In this document: positions 17,981-27,277 of the stretch, in pieces
Numbering within the stretch: position 1 is the stretch's first letter
Layout: each line of letters starts with the position of its first letter
Source: Candidatus Dojkabacteria bacterium
GTDB lineage: Bacteria > Patescibacteriota > Dojkabacteria > J137
Assembly (NCBI GenBank): GCA_030950485.1
Contig: JAUZRK010000019.1
Location: 1 to 41,273 of the forward strand
Length of the DNA: 41,273 nucleotides
Direction: 5' to 3'
The notes under the pieces: model-generated
Told to the model about the DNA's origin: nothing
The model's input: only the letters and a program-made list of their open reading frames with translations
Databases searched by the model: none
Translations under genes and position numbers: made by a program

Positions 17981-20302
17981 TTACTCAATATTAAAAGTCT
18001 TTCCATTCAAACTTGTTAATGTATATTCATCAACCATAGTTAAACTTCCGCTTCCTCCACCATATCCATCAAGACAACCGACAATACTAATATATAGATT
18101 GTTATCGAATTGAATCCATTCAGTATTACTAGAGTAATTTGCTATAGGTTCATAAGTTTGATTTAAACATGTCGTAACTACTCTTGAACTATTAACATCT
18201 ATATTTAAAGTTGAATCATATTCGAATCCGATATTGAAAAACTCAGAGTTAAATGTCTCTGTTGTCATTTCATCAGCTGGATAAGCATAAAATGCATTCG
18301 ACTCGAATGTGAAAGCACCAGCCCATGCTCCTCCAGGAGCTACTTTAGATTTTAGGTTATTTATTTCACTCACTCCTGTTATATAGAAGTGAACGGAACC
18401 TCCTAAGATATTATTTCTAAATCTACCTACTGGTTCAGTTCCTGATTGAACACTATCAAATACACAGAAAGCAACTCTCTCATAAGCAAATGCATTCTCC
18501 CAAACACCACCTTTTGAAGTCTTTTCTATTAAAGTATTTTTATTCGCTTCACCTACTATGTAGAAATGAACAGAACCATATTTATTATTTAGGAATCTGT
18601 AAACTGGAACAGTTCCAGTGACACAGCTATCTACGTATTGATAAGCTTTGAAAGCAATCGTTTCGTAAGTAAAAGTTCCAGCCCAAATACCACCTGGCTT
18701 TGAATTATTAATTACTTTATCTCTATTAGCATCACCTAATACATAAAAATGAGCAGAGCCTCCAAGATCATTATTTCTAAATCTATACACATTTTCTTCA
18801 AGAAATTGAATATTATCTACTACTAAAACTGATTTTGTAATTGAATCTGAGTCACCAATAGAGTCAGTCACAGTTAAACTAATATAATATGTGCCAGAAA
18901 CCCCAAATGTAAATTGTGGATCTTCTAATGTTGAATCAATTATGCCATCATTATTAAAGTCCCACTTCCAAGAAACTATGTCACCAAGTGAACTACTATT
19001 TAAATTTAGAATGCTACCAACCTCAATTGCAATTGAATTAGACGAATTGTTCATTAAAAAGTCTGCCTGAGGAGAAGTTGCTGAAGAACTATTTAATAAC
19101 TCATTAGTCATTTGGACTTTATAAATTTTACTTACTAAACCAGTAAAATCAGAAGTATCAGCTTCAAATGCTAATACATATATTATTCCACTTCTTGTTT
19201 CAATAATTCTTTCTAGAGTCCCTTCAGTTACACTAGATAATATGTTGAAAATATCTTTGTATTTACCATCACGAGAAGTTCTGTAAAGTTCACTACTAGA
19301 TGGGTTTTGCCAAGAAAATGAATTAGAACCATTTTTTGTTTGTTTAAAATCTAATGGATGTATGAATGTCCAATTTTTATCTATTAGATCATAAGTCTTC
19401 TGGGTGTTTGTGTCTAAGTTGTAAACATAGTAATAACCAGCACCCCATGTTTCAGTAAAAGAAATGTTACTATCATCTAATAAAAAGAAGTAATATCCAT
19501 ACATATTTTCTGGAGTTTTATCTTCAGGAGTAAAAACTATATTTACAGCACCATTACTCTTATCCATTATGTAAATACTGTGTGGAGAAAGACTTCCGGT
19601 TGAAGGTACATATTTTAAGTCAGTCACATATAGAGTATTTTTACTATCTATGAATAATGGTGAATATACATCACTTAGATAATCATCCTCCTCATTGAAT
19701 AATATGGTTATATCGATTCCATCAAACTTCCTAAGTTGAATATAACCATCTACTAGAGCTTCAAAATAAATAACTCCATTGCTATCAACTACAAATTTAT
19801 CTATCCATGAATAGTCGCCATTAATCTCTATTATAGTTGTGCTATTTGAAGTAGTATTATACTTTAATATACACTGTTGATCACCGCAGTATTTATCAGT
19901 GTATATATTGCCATCATTACCTAGAACTAGATCTACTGGCGTTTCATAGTCTGCATAAGTATATATAACTGATGTTTGCCCATTAGCACTAATTTTTATT
20001 AACTCTGCAGGATTAACTTCATTTCCATCCTGATCATTAATTCTAAACATATAAAGATTATCGTTATTATCAACGAGTAAACTTTCACCTTGCCAATATG
20101 AGCTAAAACTTAAATTTGTAACCCAATTTGTATTTACAGTATATTTTCTACAATCATTGACGCTTTGATCGAAAACATAGTTATCTGGACAAGTATCTGT
20201 ACTTAGAGCTATATCACTGTTTGTATAAGCAGATACTTTTGAATTAAAAATAACCAGCAAAGTAATCACTAAAAATAAAGAAAAAATACCTTTGTTTATC
20301 AT
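17981..20302 (-). CDS. Secreted beta-propeller/PKD/DUF5648-like repeat protein, truncated by an in-frame stop
   Basis: The best start is the ATG at 20302 (MINKGIFSLFLV..., signal peptide cleaved after KVSA); a GTG at 20332 and an ATG at 20311 are in frame upstream. About 360 residues follow that look like a six-bladed NHL/SMP-type propeller, judged by repeated patterns such as VDNNDNLYMFR, GNDGNIYTDK and SNGVIYFEA. Next comes a PKD domain (VSWKWDFNNDGIIDS, then GTYYISLTVTDS). Three DUF5648-like repeats follow, then a C-terminal domain cut short by TAA. Expected to be exported and to bind surfaces or glycans. It lies 43-73 nt downstream of the amidase-protease gene on the same strand. Confidence 0.8.
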   Translation of the reverse strand: MINKGIFSLFLVITLLVIFNSKVSAYTNSDIALSTDTCPDNYVFDQSVNDCRKYTVNTNWVTNLSFSSYWQGESLLVDNNDNLYMFRINDQDGNEVNPAELIKISANGQTSVIYTYADYETPVDLVLGNDGNIYTDKYCGDQQCILKYNTTSNSTTIIEINGDYSWIDKFVVDSNGVIYFEALVDGYIQLRKFDGIDITILFNEEDDYLSDVYSPLFIDSKNTLYVTDLKYVPSTGSLSPHSIYIMDKSNGAVNIVFTPEDKTPENMYGYYFFLLDDSNISFTETWGAGYYYVYNLDTNTQKTYDLIDKNWTFIHPLDFKQTKNGSNSFSWQNPSSSELYRTSRDGKYKDIFNILSSVTEGTLERIIETRSGIIYVLAFEADTSDFTGLVSKIYKVQMTNELLNSSSATSPQADFLMNNSSNSIAIEVGSILNLNSSSLGDIVSWKWDFNNDGIIDSTLEDPQFTFGVSGTYYISLTVTDSIGDSDSITKSVLVVDNIQFLEENVYRFRNNDLGGSAHFYVLGDANRDKVINNSKPGGIWAGTFTYETIAFKAYQYVDSCVTGTVPVYRFLNNKYGSVHFYIVGEANKNTLIEKTSKGGVWENAFAYERVAFCVFDSVQSGTEPVGRFRNNILGGSVHFYITGVSEINNLKSKVAPGGAWAGAFTFESNAFYAYPADEMTTETFNSEFFNIGFEYDSTLNIDVNSSRVVTTCLNQTYEPIANYSSNTEWIQFDNNLYISIVGCLDGYGGGSGSLTMVDEYTLTSLNGKTFNIE

Positions 20303-20375
20303 ATTACCCATTAAATGAACATTAACTGTCACTTAATTACAGCAATATTCTATGATTTAAGATATAGCAGGTATA

Positions 20376-23300
20376 TTAAAAACTTATTCCTCCAAATGGA
20401 TCATTATATTTAAAAGCGTAGAAAGCAATATTTTCGAAAGTGAACACTCCATCCCAAACTCCCCCCTTAGCAGAGTTATCAATTACAGTCTGTTTATTTT
20501 CTTCTCCAGTAACATAGAAATGAACTGAACCGCTTAAATTATTGTTTCTGAATCTGTAGACTGGAACTATCTCTGTATTATCAGTATCATTTTCCGTTAA
20601 AGCACAGAAAGCAACAGTTTCATATGTAAAAGCGCCTTCCCAAAGTCCACCTTCTTTCGAGTTATCTATTACAGTCTGCTTGTTTTCTTCTCCAATAACA
20701 TAAAAGTGAATTGATCCATACTCATTATTTAAAAATCTATAAACTTCTTCACCAACAACACATTGATTGTCTTTTGTTTCATAAGCTAAAAAAGCAACTG
20801 TTTCATAAGTGAATACACCATCCCAAATTTCTCCTTCTTTGGAGTTTTCTTGAACAGTATTTTTATTATCTAACCCAACAACATAAAAATGCGCAGATCC
20901 TCCAAGTGCGTTATTTTTAAATCGATAAACTTCTGTTATTTCAGGCGTATAAGCTAACTCAAACATTGCTTCTAAATTAAGTAGTCCATAACCGGTCTTC
21001 GTATCTTTTCCTTCTGATTCAATATCAGTAGCGCTATCAAATAATATTTGAGTCACTTCGTTTGCTGTTAAATCTGGATTTAGACTCATAACTAAAGCAG
21101 CAGTAGCAGAAACTTGAGGAGCAGCAAAGCTAGTTCCATAAAGTTCTACATTTTCAAATTTTTGTAGAAGAGTAGGGTCAGTCTCATCTATACAATCGTT
21201 ATCTCTTGTACATTGAAAAACAGATACTCTTAATGAATTTGCTGAATTAAAATCACCTACAGGTGCTACTATATCTACTTCTTCTCCCGTATTCGAATAG
21301 AATGCAACTTTATCATTATCATTGCTAGCTCCAACAGCAACAACCCCATCTAAAGCAGCTGGATAATATTCAGCAACATCTCCACTTTCATTTCCTGTAG
21401 CCGAAATTACTATTACTTCAGCATCAATTGCTTTCTGAATAGCTTCTTCAATTATAAAATCACTTTCAGAACCGCCAAGACTCAAATTTATTATATCTGC
21501 ATTGTTTTCAACTGCATGATCAATTCCTAAAGCTAGCGTTAATGTATTTGCACTAGATTGAAAATCAGAAGAAGGATTTGAACAAGTACCATCCCAACCA
21601 CCATTCGAGTCTTTACAAAGTGAAGTATCATTTGGGGTAAATACTTTTATTGGCATTACACTTACATTATAAGCAATACCCGCAGTTCCTACATTATTCT
21701 CTGGATTACCTACAATTATTGATGCTACAGCAGTTCCATGTCCATAGTCGTCATTTGCATGATTAATTTTTTCCAATTCTAGATCATTACAATGGAACTC
21801 TGAATCAGAGTTTAGTTCCCTATAGTTACAGAGATAATCCCATGCCGCATCATAAGGTGATATAAATTTATTTTTATCCATATGAGAAAATTCTGGAGAC
21901 TTTTTATAAGCTCTTTCAAAACCTTCAAAATGATTTGATGTTGTATTAAAGATTACGCCATTTGCTGTAGGATCTCGCGCGATTTCAAAGAAAAAGTTTA
22001 AAATTTTCTCAGGTGGTTGTTCTATATAATCTGAACCAGCATCAAAGTTATAATCTTCATAAGCCACTCCAGTATCTAAAACTGCGACAACAATATTTTC
22101 ATCTCCTCCACATTTAGGATTATTTTCACAGTTTCCAATTTTTGCCCAATATTCTGGTAAGTGAATTTTATCTAGATTCCATTGATAGATTGAACTATAT
22201 GTATCTGGATTCTCTCTATTTAATTCTGTATCTATATCCCACCCTTTAATATTATATTCATAATTTGGCTGTGGAGAGGATTTATCCTCTATTAATGAAA
22301 TCTCAGTTAACTTATTTATAAGTATTTCTGCTGAGACTTCTATTACTATATATTTATTAAGCTCATTGAAGCTATCTATCCCATAATAATTATTCTTTAA
22401 AACATTTAAAGTTTTTGCACTTATATTTGATTTAACTAATAATATTTGATTTTTCCCATTTACTACTATTAAATCCTGTCCATCTACTAATGTTTTTGCT
22501 GCTAAGTTTTTAATTAAAACATTTGATTTTGGTCTAGCTTTAATCTTTGTGACTATATTCGGTAGAAAGTTATAAACATTACCAGGACATATTGTATTAC
22601 TTCTATCCTTATGACCAAGCATAGTAGAGCCCATTATTAGGTCAATATTATTTAAATCACTTAAAAATGCAGTTAATTTCTCTAATGATTCTAAAGATGC
22701 AGTTGAAGGGTTTGTTGTTGAATAATCTCCTATAATTGAAATTCCAATAGTTCCTGAATTAGGGTATGAATGCGCTCCAATTGAGCCATTACCACCAGCT
22801 CTTCCCTCATAAATATTACCCTTAGAATCTATTATGTAGTTATATCCTATATCTTGCCATGTTTCTGAAGCTTCATCACAGTTTGCTGGATTAGAAGCAC
22901 CAGGGCTTGGATTAAAACTCCCTGATCCATCTGAACATCTATACTTATGAAATTCAAAAATAGCTCTTACTGAGTTTGAAGGATTATTTATATCTTCAGT
23001 TGTAGCAGTATGGTGAACTATGATTTTGTTTGGTTTTGAAATCTCTGGTGTCCACCCGCTTTCAGTTGACGCTCCCCAATCTTCTCTTGTAATTAAGTTA
23101 ATACCAGCTTTAGAAAATAATGCTTTTTTATAATTTGAATAGTCAGACTCTAATCCAGCTTTTTTGATATTTGTATCAGAGTAATCAAAACCATATGTTC
23201 TTATTATTATTTCATCAGAAGCAATATTAGTTTCAGAATAAATTTTTACTGAGGTAATACCTGGGTTAAATAAATATAACTCAGAATTTTTATTTTCATT

Positions 23301-23567
23301 TCTAGGTAGAGTAGAAGTATGAATTCCGAATTCTTCTTCTTCTGAATTAATTCTATTTATACTTGAATTAGTGCCATCACTATATTTAACTGAATATGAA
23401 AATGAATCTATATTATCGCCTGAGAAAGAAACACCATATTTAGTTTCATTGAAAGCAGTTTCTTTAACTAGAACATTATTTTCAGCAGCTACTAGGTTAG
23501 TGTTTGTAATCCCCCAAATGATTATAAATCCGAATAAAAATATAAGTGAGTTAAGTATTTTTTTCAT
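20376..23567 (-). CDS. Secreted PGRP/amidase-subtilase fusion with three C-terminal DUF5648-like repeats
   Basis: A 1063-residue exported enzyme with a signal peptide (cleavage after VAA, about residue 28). An Amidase_2/PGRP domain spans about 155-345, with zinc ligands His185/186 (VHHTA), His319 and Cys327 (GHKDRSNTICPG); it should cut the MurNAc-L-Ala bond of peptidoglycan. A possible inhibitor/propeptide region lies at about 350-425. A complete S8 subtilase domain spans about 470-865, with the triad Asp498 (VLDTG), His610 (GHGT) and Ser813 (GTSFAAP), and oxyanion Asn726. Three repeats (880-930, 942-990, 1002-1053) close the protein. It has its own promoter and heads a three-gene array. Confidence 0.88.
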   Translation of the reverse strand: MKKILNSLIFLFGFIIIWGITNTNLVAAENNVLVKETAFNETKYGVSFSGDNIDSFSYSVKYSDGTNSSINRINSEEEEFGIHTSTLPRNENKNSELYLFNPGITSVKIYSETNIASDEIIIRTYGFDYSDTNIKKAGLESDYSNYKKALFSKAGINLITREDWGASTESGWTPEISKPNKIIVHHTATTEDINNPSNSVRAIFEFHKYRCSDGSGSFNPSPGASNPANCDEASETWQDIGYNYIIDSKGNIYEGRAGGNGSIGAHSYPNSGTIGISIIGDYSTTNPSTASLESLEKLTAFLSDLNNIDLIMGSTMLGHKDRSNTICPGNVYNFLPNIVTKIKARPKSNVLIKNLAAKTLVDGQDLIVVNGKNQILLVKSNISAKTLNVLKNNYYGIDSFNELNKYIVIEVSAEILINKLTEISLIEDKSSPQPNYEYNIKGWDIDTELNRENPDTYSSIYQWNLDKIHLPEYWAKIGNCENNPKCGGDENIVVAVLDTGVAYEDYNFDAGSDYIEQPPEKILNFFFEIARDPTANGVIFNTTSNHFEGFERAYKKSPEFSHMDKNKFISPYDAAWDYLCNYRELNSDSEFHCNDLELEKINHANDDYGHGTAVASIIVGNPENNVGTAGIAYNVSVMPIKVFTPNDTSLCKDSNGGWDGTCSNPSSDFQSSANTLTLALGIDHAVENNADIINLSLGGSESDFIIEEAIQKAIDAEVIVISATGNESGDVAEYYPAALDGVVAVGASNDNDKVAFYSNTGEEVDIVAPVGDFNSANSLRVSVFQCTRDNDCIDETDPTLLQKFENVELYGTSFAAPQVSATAALVMSLNPDLTANEVTQILFDSATDIESEGKDTKTGYGLLNLEAMFELAYTPEITEVYRFKNNALGGSAHFYVVGLDNKNTVQENSKEGEIWDGVFTYETVAFLAYETKDNQCVVGEEVYRFLNNEYGSIHFYVIGEENKQTVIDNSKEGGLWEGAFTYETVAFCALTENDTDNTEIVPVYRFRNNNLSGSVHFYVTGEENKQTVIDNSAKGGVWDGVFTFENIAFYAFKYNDPFGGISF

Positions 23568-23574
23568 ATAATTT

Positions 23575-23604
23575 ATTATAGAGGGTATTCTATTTAAACT
23601 TCAA
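23575..23604 (-). promoter_or_regulatory. Promoter of the amidase-subtilase gene
   Basis: On the minus strand, TTGAAG (23604-23599) and TATAAT (23580-23575) are separated by 18 nt. The -10 box is only 7 nt from the ATG at 23567, so transcription would begin at or next to the start codon (leaderless mRNA). Confidence 0.6.
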
Positions 23605-23607
23605 CTT

Positions 23608-24256
23608 TTATAGCAAAAGCTTTTCGAGGTCCAAGGGCTTGATGACTAAATAGTCGGGGTTTTTAGATTCTAGAAAATCTACTGAGTTTAATCCCCAGCC
23701 TACTGATATGATTTGTATACCTACTTTTCTAGAAGATTTTATATCTTTAACTTCATCACCTATATAAATAGTTTCTTCTTTTTTTTAGTTCCTCTTCTTT
23801 TATAAGCTTTGATAGTTCTTTATGTTTACCAAATAAATTTCTTTCTGAGTAAATTGATTTAAAGGGGTGTATATAATTATTGGCTTCAAAGAATTTAAGT
23901 ACATTAACTTTTGAGTTTGAAGTCAAAATATAGAGGTTGTAATTTTCTTTTAGATCATCAATAAGCTCTCTCATGCCTTTAATGAATTTAGATTGTCCTA
24001 TCTCATTAAACATAGTTTCTTCATGAATTTTAAGCAAATGCGGAACTTTCCAGATAGGGATATCTAACTCTTTGACTATCTCTCTATTTGTCATATTCCT
24101 AAATTCTTTTAGCTTATTATCATCACCAATGTCTATACCATTCTCAGCGCATACTTTTCTTAATACTTTAATTCCCACATCAAACGTATCAGCAATGGTT
24201 AGATCAAAATCAAAGATAATATTTTTAATGCTCTCTTTCATATTTATCGAGTCCAA
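23608..24256 (-). pseudogene. HAD-superfamily hydrolase, frameshifted at an A8 tract
   Basis: A phosphoglycolate-phosphatase-like HAD protein. Motif I is FDFDLT (near residue 16), motif II is ILTSNS, and a motif III Lys lies in FGKHKEL. The first frame then stops at 23756. The coding A8 tract (T8 at 23779-23786 on the + strand) is one base too long: with seven As the frame continues through motif IV (YIGDEVKDI) to TAA at 23608-23610. Without the shift, the metal-binding motif IV is lost. Mutation, transcriptional slippage or a homopolymer error could each explain it. Starts at 24256 or 24241 overlap the preceding gene by 17-32 nt. Confidence 0.78.
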
Positions 24257-24569
24257 AAAGTGAGGTGAAAATTGATATGAATAAACTTAATGCCATTGCC
24301 CAAAGAAGATTCTGTACTGCAAAGCCATCTAATAGCCAATCTATAAATAAAATTATAGCTCCATTGATTACAAAGAGGAATAAACCAAGAGTTATAAGCG
24401 TTATAGGTAAGGCAATTAGTCTTAATAGTGGCCTTAATGTTGCATTTAATATTATTAAAATTAAGGCAAAAATAATAGCTGTTTTAAACCCATTGATTTC
24501 TACTCCAGGTAGAATCCAAGATCCGAAAATTGCAGCTATCGCTCCGGCTAGTATTCTAATTATTATCAT
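24225..24569 (-). CDS. YvlD / phage holin family 4-like membrane protein
   Basis: A 114-residue protein with four transmembrane helices and the family phrases LNATLRPLLRLIALPITLITLGLF and GFAVQNLLWAMALSLFISI. The family is named after holins, but its members (such as Bacillus YvlD) are chromosomal membrane proteins of uncertain role, sometimes tied to envelope stress. No other phage gene is nearby. The HAD gene begins inside its 3' end. Confidence 0.82.
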   Translation of the reverse strand: MIIIRILAGAIAAIFGSWILPGVEINGFKTAIIFALILIILNATLRPLLRLIALPITLITLGLFLFVINGAIILFIDWLLDGFAVQNLLWAMALSLFISIFTSLFGLDKYEREH

Positions 24570-24633
24570 AGTTCAATTTTATTAGTTAAGTAGCAGTAGT
24601 GCAAGCAAATAATTTAAAGTAAAAGTTTACTAC

Positions 24634-25665
24634 TTATCTTACTCCACTAAGGTGTTTTTTTAAAATTGGCGAGAAAATTTCTTTTTTATTTATAATACCC
24701 ATATCTCTGAAGAGGAAATAATCATTTTTAGGAATTAGTGTTTTACTATTTTTGCTAAAAGAAATTAGTTCTGATAATTGGGTTTTGGTGAAAGCTTGTG
24801 TCAGTCTTCTCGTAGCCGCGACTAGACTTTCTGATCTGAATGATTCAGGAAGAGAGATGTTATCCATATCCCATAATGCCTTAGCATAAAGCATATATCC
24901 TCCACTTAAATATTTAACTTTCTTTAACTTATTTCTAAACTTTATAGTTCTTCTTGTAACAAGGGTATGCCACAATCGATATCTTACAAATTGCTCTATA
25001 TAGATTATTTCTACAAGTTTTGGTAGAGGTTTAAGGTATATAAGGTTGTGTGACATTTGTTTAGCAAGAGGTAGCTGGCCTTCAAATATTATTTCTTTTT
25101 GTGTTTTAACTTTTGAAATTGGAAAAATAAAATGTATTCTTTCTCTATATTTATTACGAATAAACTCAAATACTTTTAATTCATTTTCATAATCTTTATG
25201 CAGAACACTTTCAATGTTATCTAAGTAAATAAAAATACTAAGAGTATTATATTTATTGAATAATCTATTCAGGCAATCCCATAAATCATTATCTGTGGAA
25301 TATTGCATTGGAAAGATTGTAAGCCCCATAAGCATAGCAGAGCCATGAGTTGCTGCTGTTAGTTTCTTTAGTACGAGATCCTTGTATGATTCAAAGACAA
25401 GATTATTGGGAAGGTTTATTTCACCATACTTATTTTGACTGATAGTTAGATCATCCATATCAAAATATACAATTACTCGTTTTTTAGGAATTTTTTTATA
25501 AAAGTATTTTGGTACAAACGGTAAAAGCTTTCCAAGCGTAGATGCTCCAGAGCCTGGAGGCCTGAATATTGTAAAACTTCGACCTCTATTTATATACGGC
25601 AAAAGCTCTTTGATATATTCTTCTGACAATAATAACTTGTCTTTTATGTAGGTAGGCTTGCACAT
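24634..25665 (-). CDS. STAND/AAA-like P-loop ATPase with a defective Walker A
   Basis: The P-loop region is FRPPGSGASTLGK (residues 34-46), with Ala41 where the catalytic Lys should be. A Walker B strand FIYLDNIESV lies near residue 150. LSGGYMLYAKAL, with a following helical region, resembles the lid and winged-helix part of STAND or Orc1/Cdc6-like ATPases. No membrane segment or extra effector domain is visible. Loss of the Lys suggests it binds nucleotide weakly or not at all. It is transcribed alone, with 76 nt of unassigned DNA before it. Confidence 0.55.
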   Translation of the reverse strand: MCKPTYIKDKLLLSEEYIKELLPYINRGRSFTIFRPPGSGASTLGKLLPFVPKYFYKKIPKKRVIVYFDMDDLTISQNKYGEINLPNNLVFESYKDLVLKKLTAATHGSAMLMGLTIFPMQYSTDNDLWDCLNRLFNKYNTLSIFIYLDNIESVLHKDYENELKVFEFIRNKYRERIHFIFPISKVKTQKEIIFEGQLPLAKQMSHNLIYLKPLPKLVEIIYIEQFVRYRLWHTLVTRRTIKFRNKLKKVKYLSGGYMLYAKALWDMDNISLPESFRSESLVAATRRLTQAFTKTQLSELISFSKNSKTLIPKNDYFLFRDMGIINKKEIFSPILKKHLSGVR

Positions 25666-25679
25666 ACCGAATTACACTA

Positions 25680-25699
25680 TGTGTATTGCTAAATACGCA
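25680..25699. repeat. Short inverted repeat upstream of the ATPase gene
   Basis: tgtgtatt and aatacgca (one mismatch in 8) surround a 4-nt loop, 15 nt before the ATPase start. It could be an operator or a structured leader; no U-tract follows it. Confidence 0.3.
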
Positions 25700-25741
25700 A
25701 GGACATCAGTGTTCTAGTAGTCATTTATTATTGACTTGAGA

Positions 25742-26341
25742 TTAATGCTCAGAAATGTAAATTTTTAGTCTGCTTAACTTTGAGAAAAGCTTTGGGTGAG
25801 AGTTATTGATAGCATTTATAACTCTAGTATCTAAACCCTCTGTTAACAGAATAGTTCTATTAGAATTCATTCGATCTCCAAATAGTGCAATTGCTGGAGC
25901 TTGTAATGAATCATCTTCGACTGTAAGTACAAACGGTCCTATTCCAGGTCCTTCTTCAGTGGAAATAATCCTAATAGTAGCACTAGGATATACATGCTTT
26001 ATACATAGCTGCGTAAATATCGCCCATTCTAAACTATCGGATTTAAGGACATGATTATCAGTAGAGAATTTAAATAATTCTCCCTCAAGATCATATTCGA
26101 TTAGTCTACCTATGTGTTTTGGAATCGATTTCACTAGCTGGCTTACTGCAATAGGCAATTCAGTGATAACGGTATTAACAATATCTTGCATAGGACACTG
26201 GGTTAAGTTTTTTCTAGGTCTACATCTAGAAATAATTTCTAATATTTCTAGATGTTGTCCATCCTTATCTAAAGCAAATGATTCTATTAAAGAAAGTTTG
26301 TCTTCTTCTAATTCATTAAAAGCTTTCTCTGCTGTTGCCAT
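25742..26341 (-). CDS. Hypothetical protein, 199 aa
   Basis: Not recognised. It is soluble and mixed alpha/beta: an acidic helical N-terminus (1-40), then a core with RPRKNLTQCP near residue 41 and EEGPGIGPFVLTVEDD (about 129-144), a glycine-rich strand-loop. No signal peptide or transmembrane helix is seen. An extended -10 promoter lies upstream. Confidence 0.6.
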   Translation of the reverse strand: MATAEKAFNELEEDKLSLIESFALDKDGQHLEILEIISRCRPRKNLTQCPMQDIVNTVITELPIAVSQLVKSIPKHIGRLIEYDLEGELFKFSTDNHVLKSDSLEWAIFTQLCIKHVYPSATIRIISTEEGPGIGPFVLTVEDDSLQAPAIALFGDRMNSNRTILLTEGLDTRVINAINNSHPKLFSKLSRLKIYISEH

Positions 26342-26383
26342 TTCTATTGTAGCTACTATATCTCCTAGTGTTTGTATGGAATA

Positions 26384-26392
26384 ATTATACCA
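26384..26392 (-). promoter_or_regulatory. Extended -10 promoter for the 199-aa gene
   Basis: On the minus strand, TGGTATAAT combines the TGn extension with a consensus -10 (TATAAT at 26389-26384), about 42 nt before the ATG at 26341. The same TATGGTATAAT string occurs at 34448-34457. Confidence 0.5.
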
Positions 26393-26406
26393 TAGCGATA
26401 TATGAG

Positions 26407-27213
26407 TTAGTGAAAAAGGTATTTTTTAATCATTGCAATCTTACTTTTTATTCGGTAATGCTTTAGCGCTATTTTTAACCATGCCTTTCTTTTTGCTTTA
26501 CTCATTTTATAGTCCGGATTTTGCTTTGTTGATATTCCATATCTATGATGAACAACTGTATTTGGATTAAAGATTACTTTCCATCCTTTTTTATTTGCTC
26601 TTATAAAAAGTTCAACTTCATCTAGATGTAGTTTAATTTGTTTCCAATATAGTCCTATCTGTTTTAGCATTTCTGTCCGGTATAAGATACATGTGCCACT
26701 AACGCCCCATCTTTCTTCAATTCTGTTATATTGACCGTTGTCCTTCTCATCGAACCCTATATCGTAAGCTTGCATGAAACCATCGTATATTAAACCTGCA
26801 GAATTTATATTACCTTCATTTTCTGTTTGATAAAATTTTACTAGCGGTCCAACTGCTCCAATTTGTTCATCACTCTCAATAGTTTTTACTAATTCAGATA
26901 TTAGATTTTCTTCAACCTTTGTATCAGGGTTTAAAACCATAATGAAATCTGAATTATAATTTTCAAGGGCAATTTTTATTCCAAAATTATTACCTCCAGT
27001 TAGATATAGGTTTTTTTTGGAGGTAAGTAAAGCAAGTTTTGAGTCTTTATATGATTTAACTATTTCTAAGGTTTTATCATTTGAAGCATTATCAAAAACT
27101 ATGACTTTATAATTTTTATAATCTTGCTTCAAGATTGTATCTAAACACTCTTTGATATCATCCTCGTTATTCCAAGTAACTATAACTACTGAAACATGCT
27201 TATTTCTGCTCAT
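26407..27213 (-). CDS. Family 2 glycosyltransferase, rhamnosyltransferase-like
   Basis: A complete GT-A enzyme: VSVVIVTWNNEDDIKECLDTIL at the N-terminus, VIVFDNASNDKT, the loop NLYLTGGNNFGI, a DxD equivalent MVLNPDTKV (near residue 91), WGVSGTCILYR and LDEVELFIRANKKGWK, ending NTVVHHRYG. It is a clearer member of the same group as the gene at 5893 but stands outside the operon. It may decorate a different surface glycan or glycosylate nearby exported proteins. About 64 nt separate it from the divergent cohesin-like gene. Confidence 0.87.
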   Translation of the reverse strand: MSRNKHVSVVIVTWNNEDDIKECLDTILKQDYKNYKVIVFDNASNDKTLEIVKSYKDSKLALLTSKKNLYLTGGNNFGIKIALENYNSDFIMVLNPDTKVEENLISELVKTIESDEQIGAVGPLVKFYQTENEGNINSAGLIYDGFMQAYDIGFDEKDNGQYNRIEERWGVSGTCILYRTEMLKQIGLYWKQIKLHLDEVELFIRANKKGWKVIFNPNTVVHHRYGISTKQNPDYKMSKAKRKAWLKIALKHYRIKSKIAMIKKYLFH

Positions 27214-27242
27214 TACTTAGACTTTAAATATATAAATATAGC

Positions 27243-27271
27243 TTGCTGTTAAACTACTTTCCCATTATCAT
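27243..27271 (+). promoter_or_regulatory. Possible promoter of the cohesin-like surface protein gene
   Basis: TTGCTG (27243-27248), a 17-nt spacer and TATCAT (27266-27271), only 6 nt before the ATG at 27278. If used, the mRNA is leaderless. Confidence 0.4.
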
Positions 27272-27277
27272 AACATT

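Noticed and set aside
24225-24569. Prophage remnant (holin-like gene)
   Set aside because: The family is chromosomal despite its name, and no capsid, terminase, integrase or other phage gene lies nearby.
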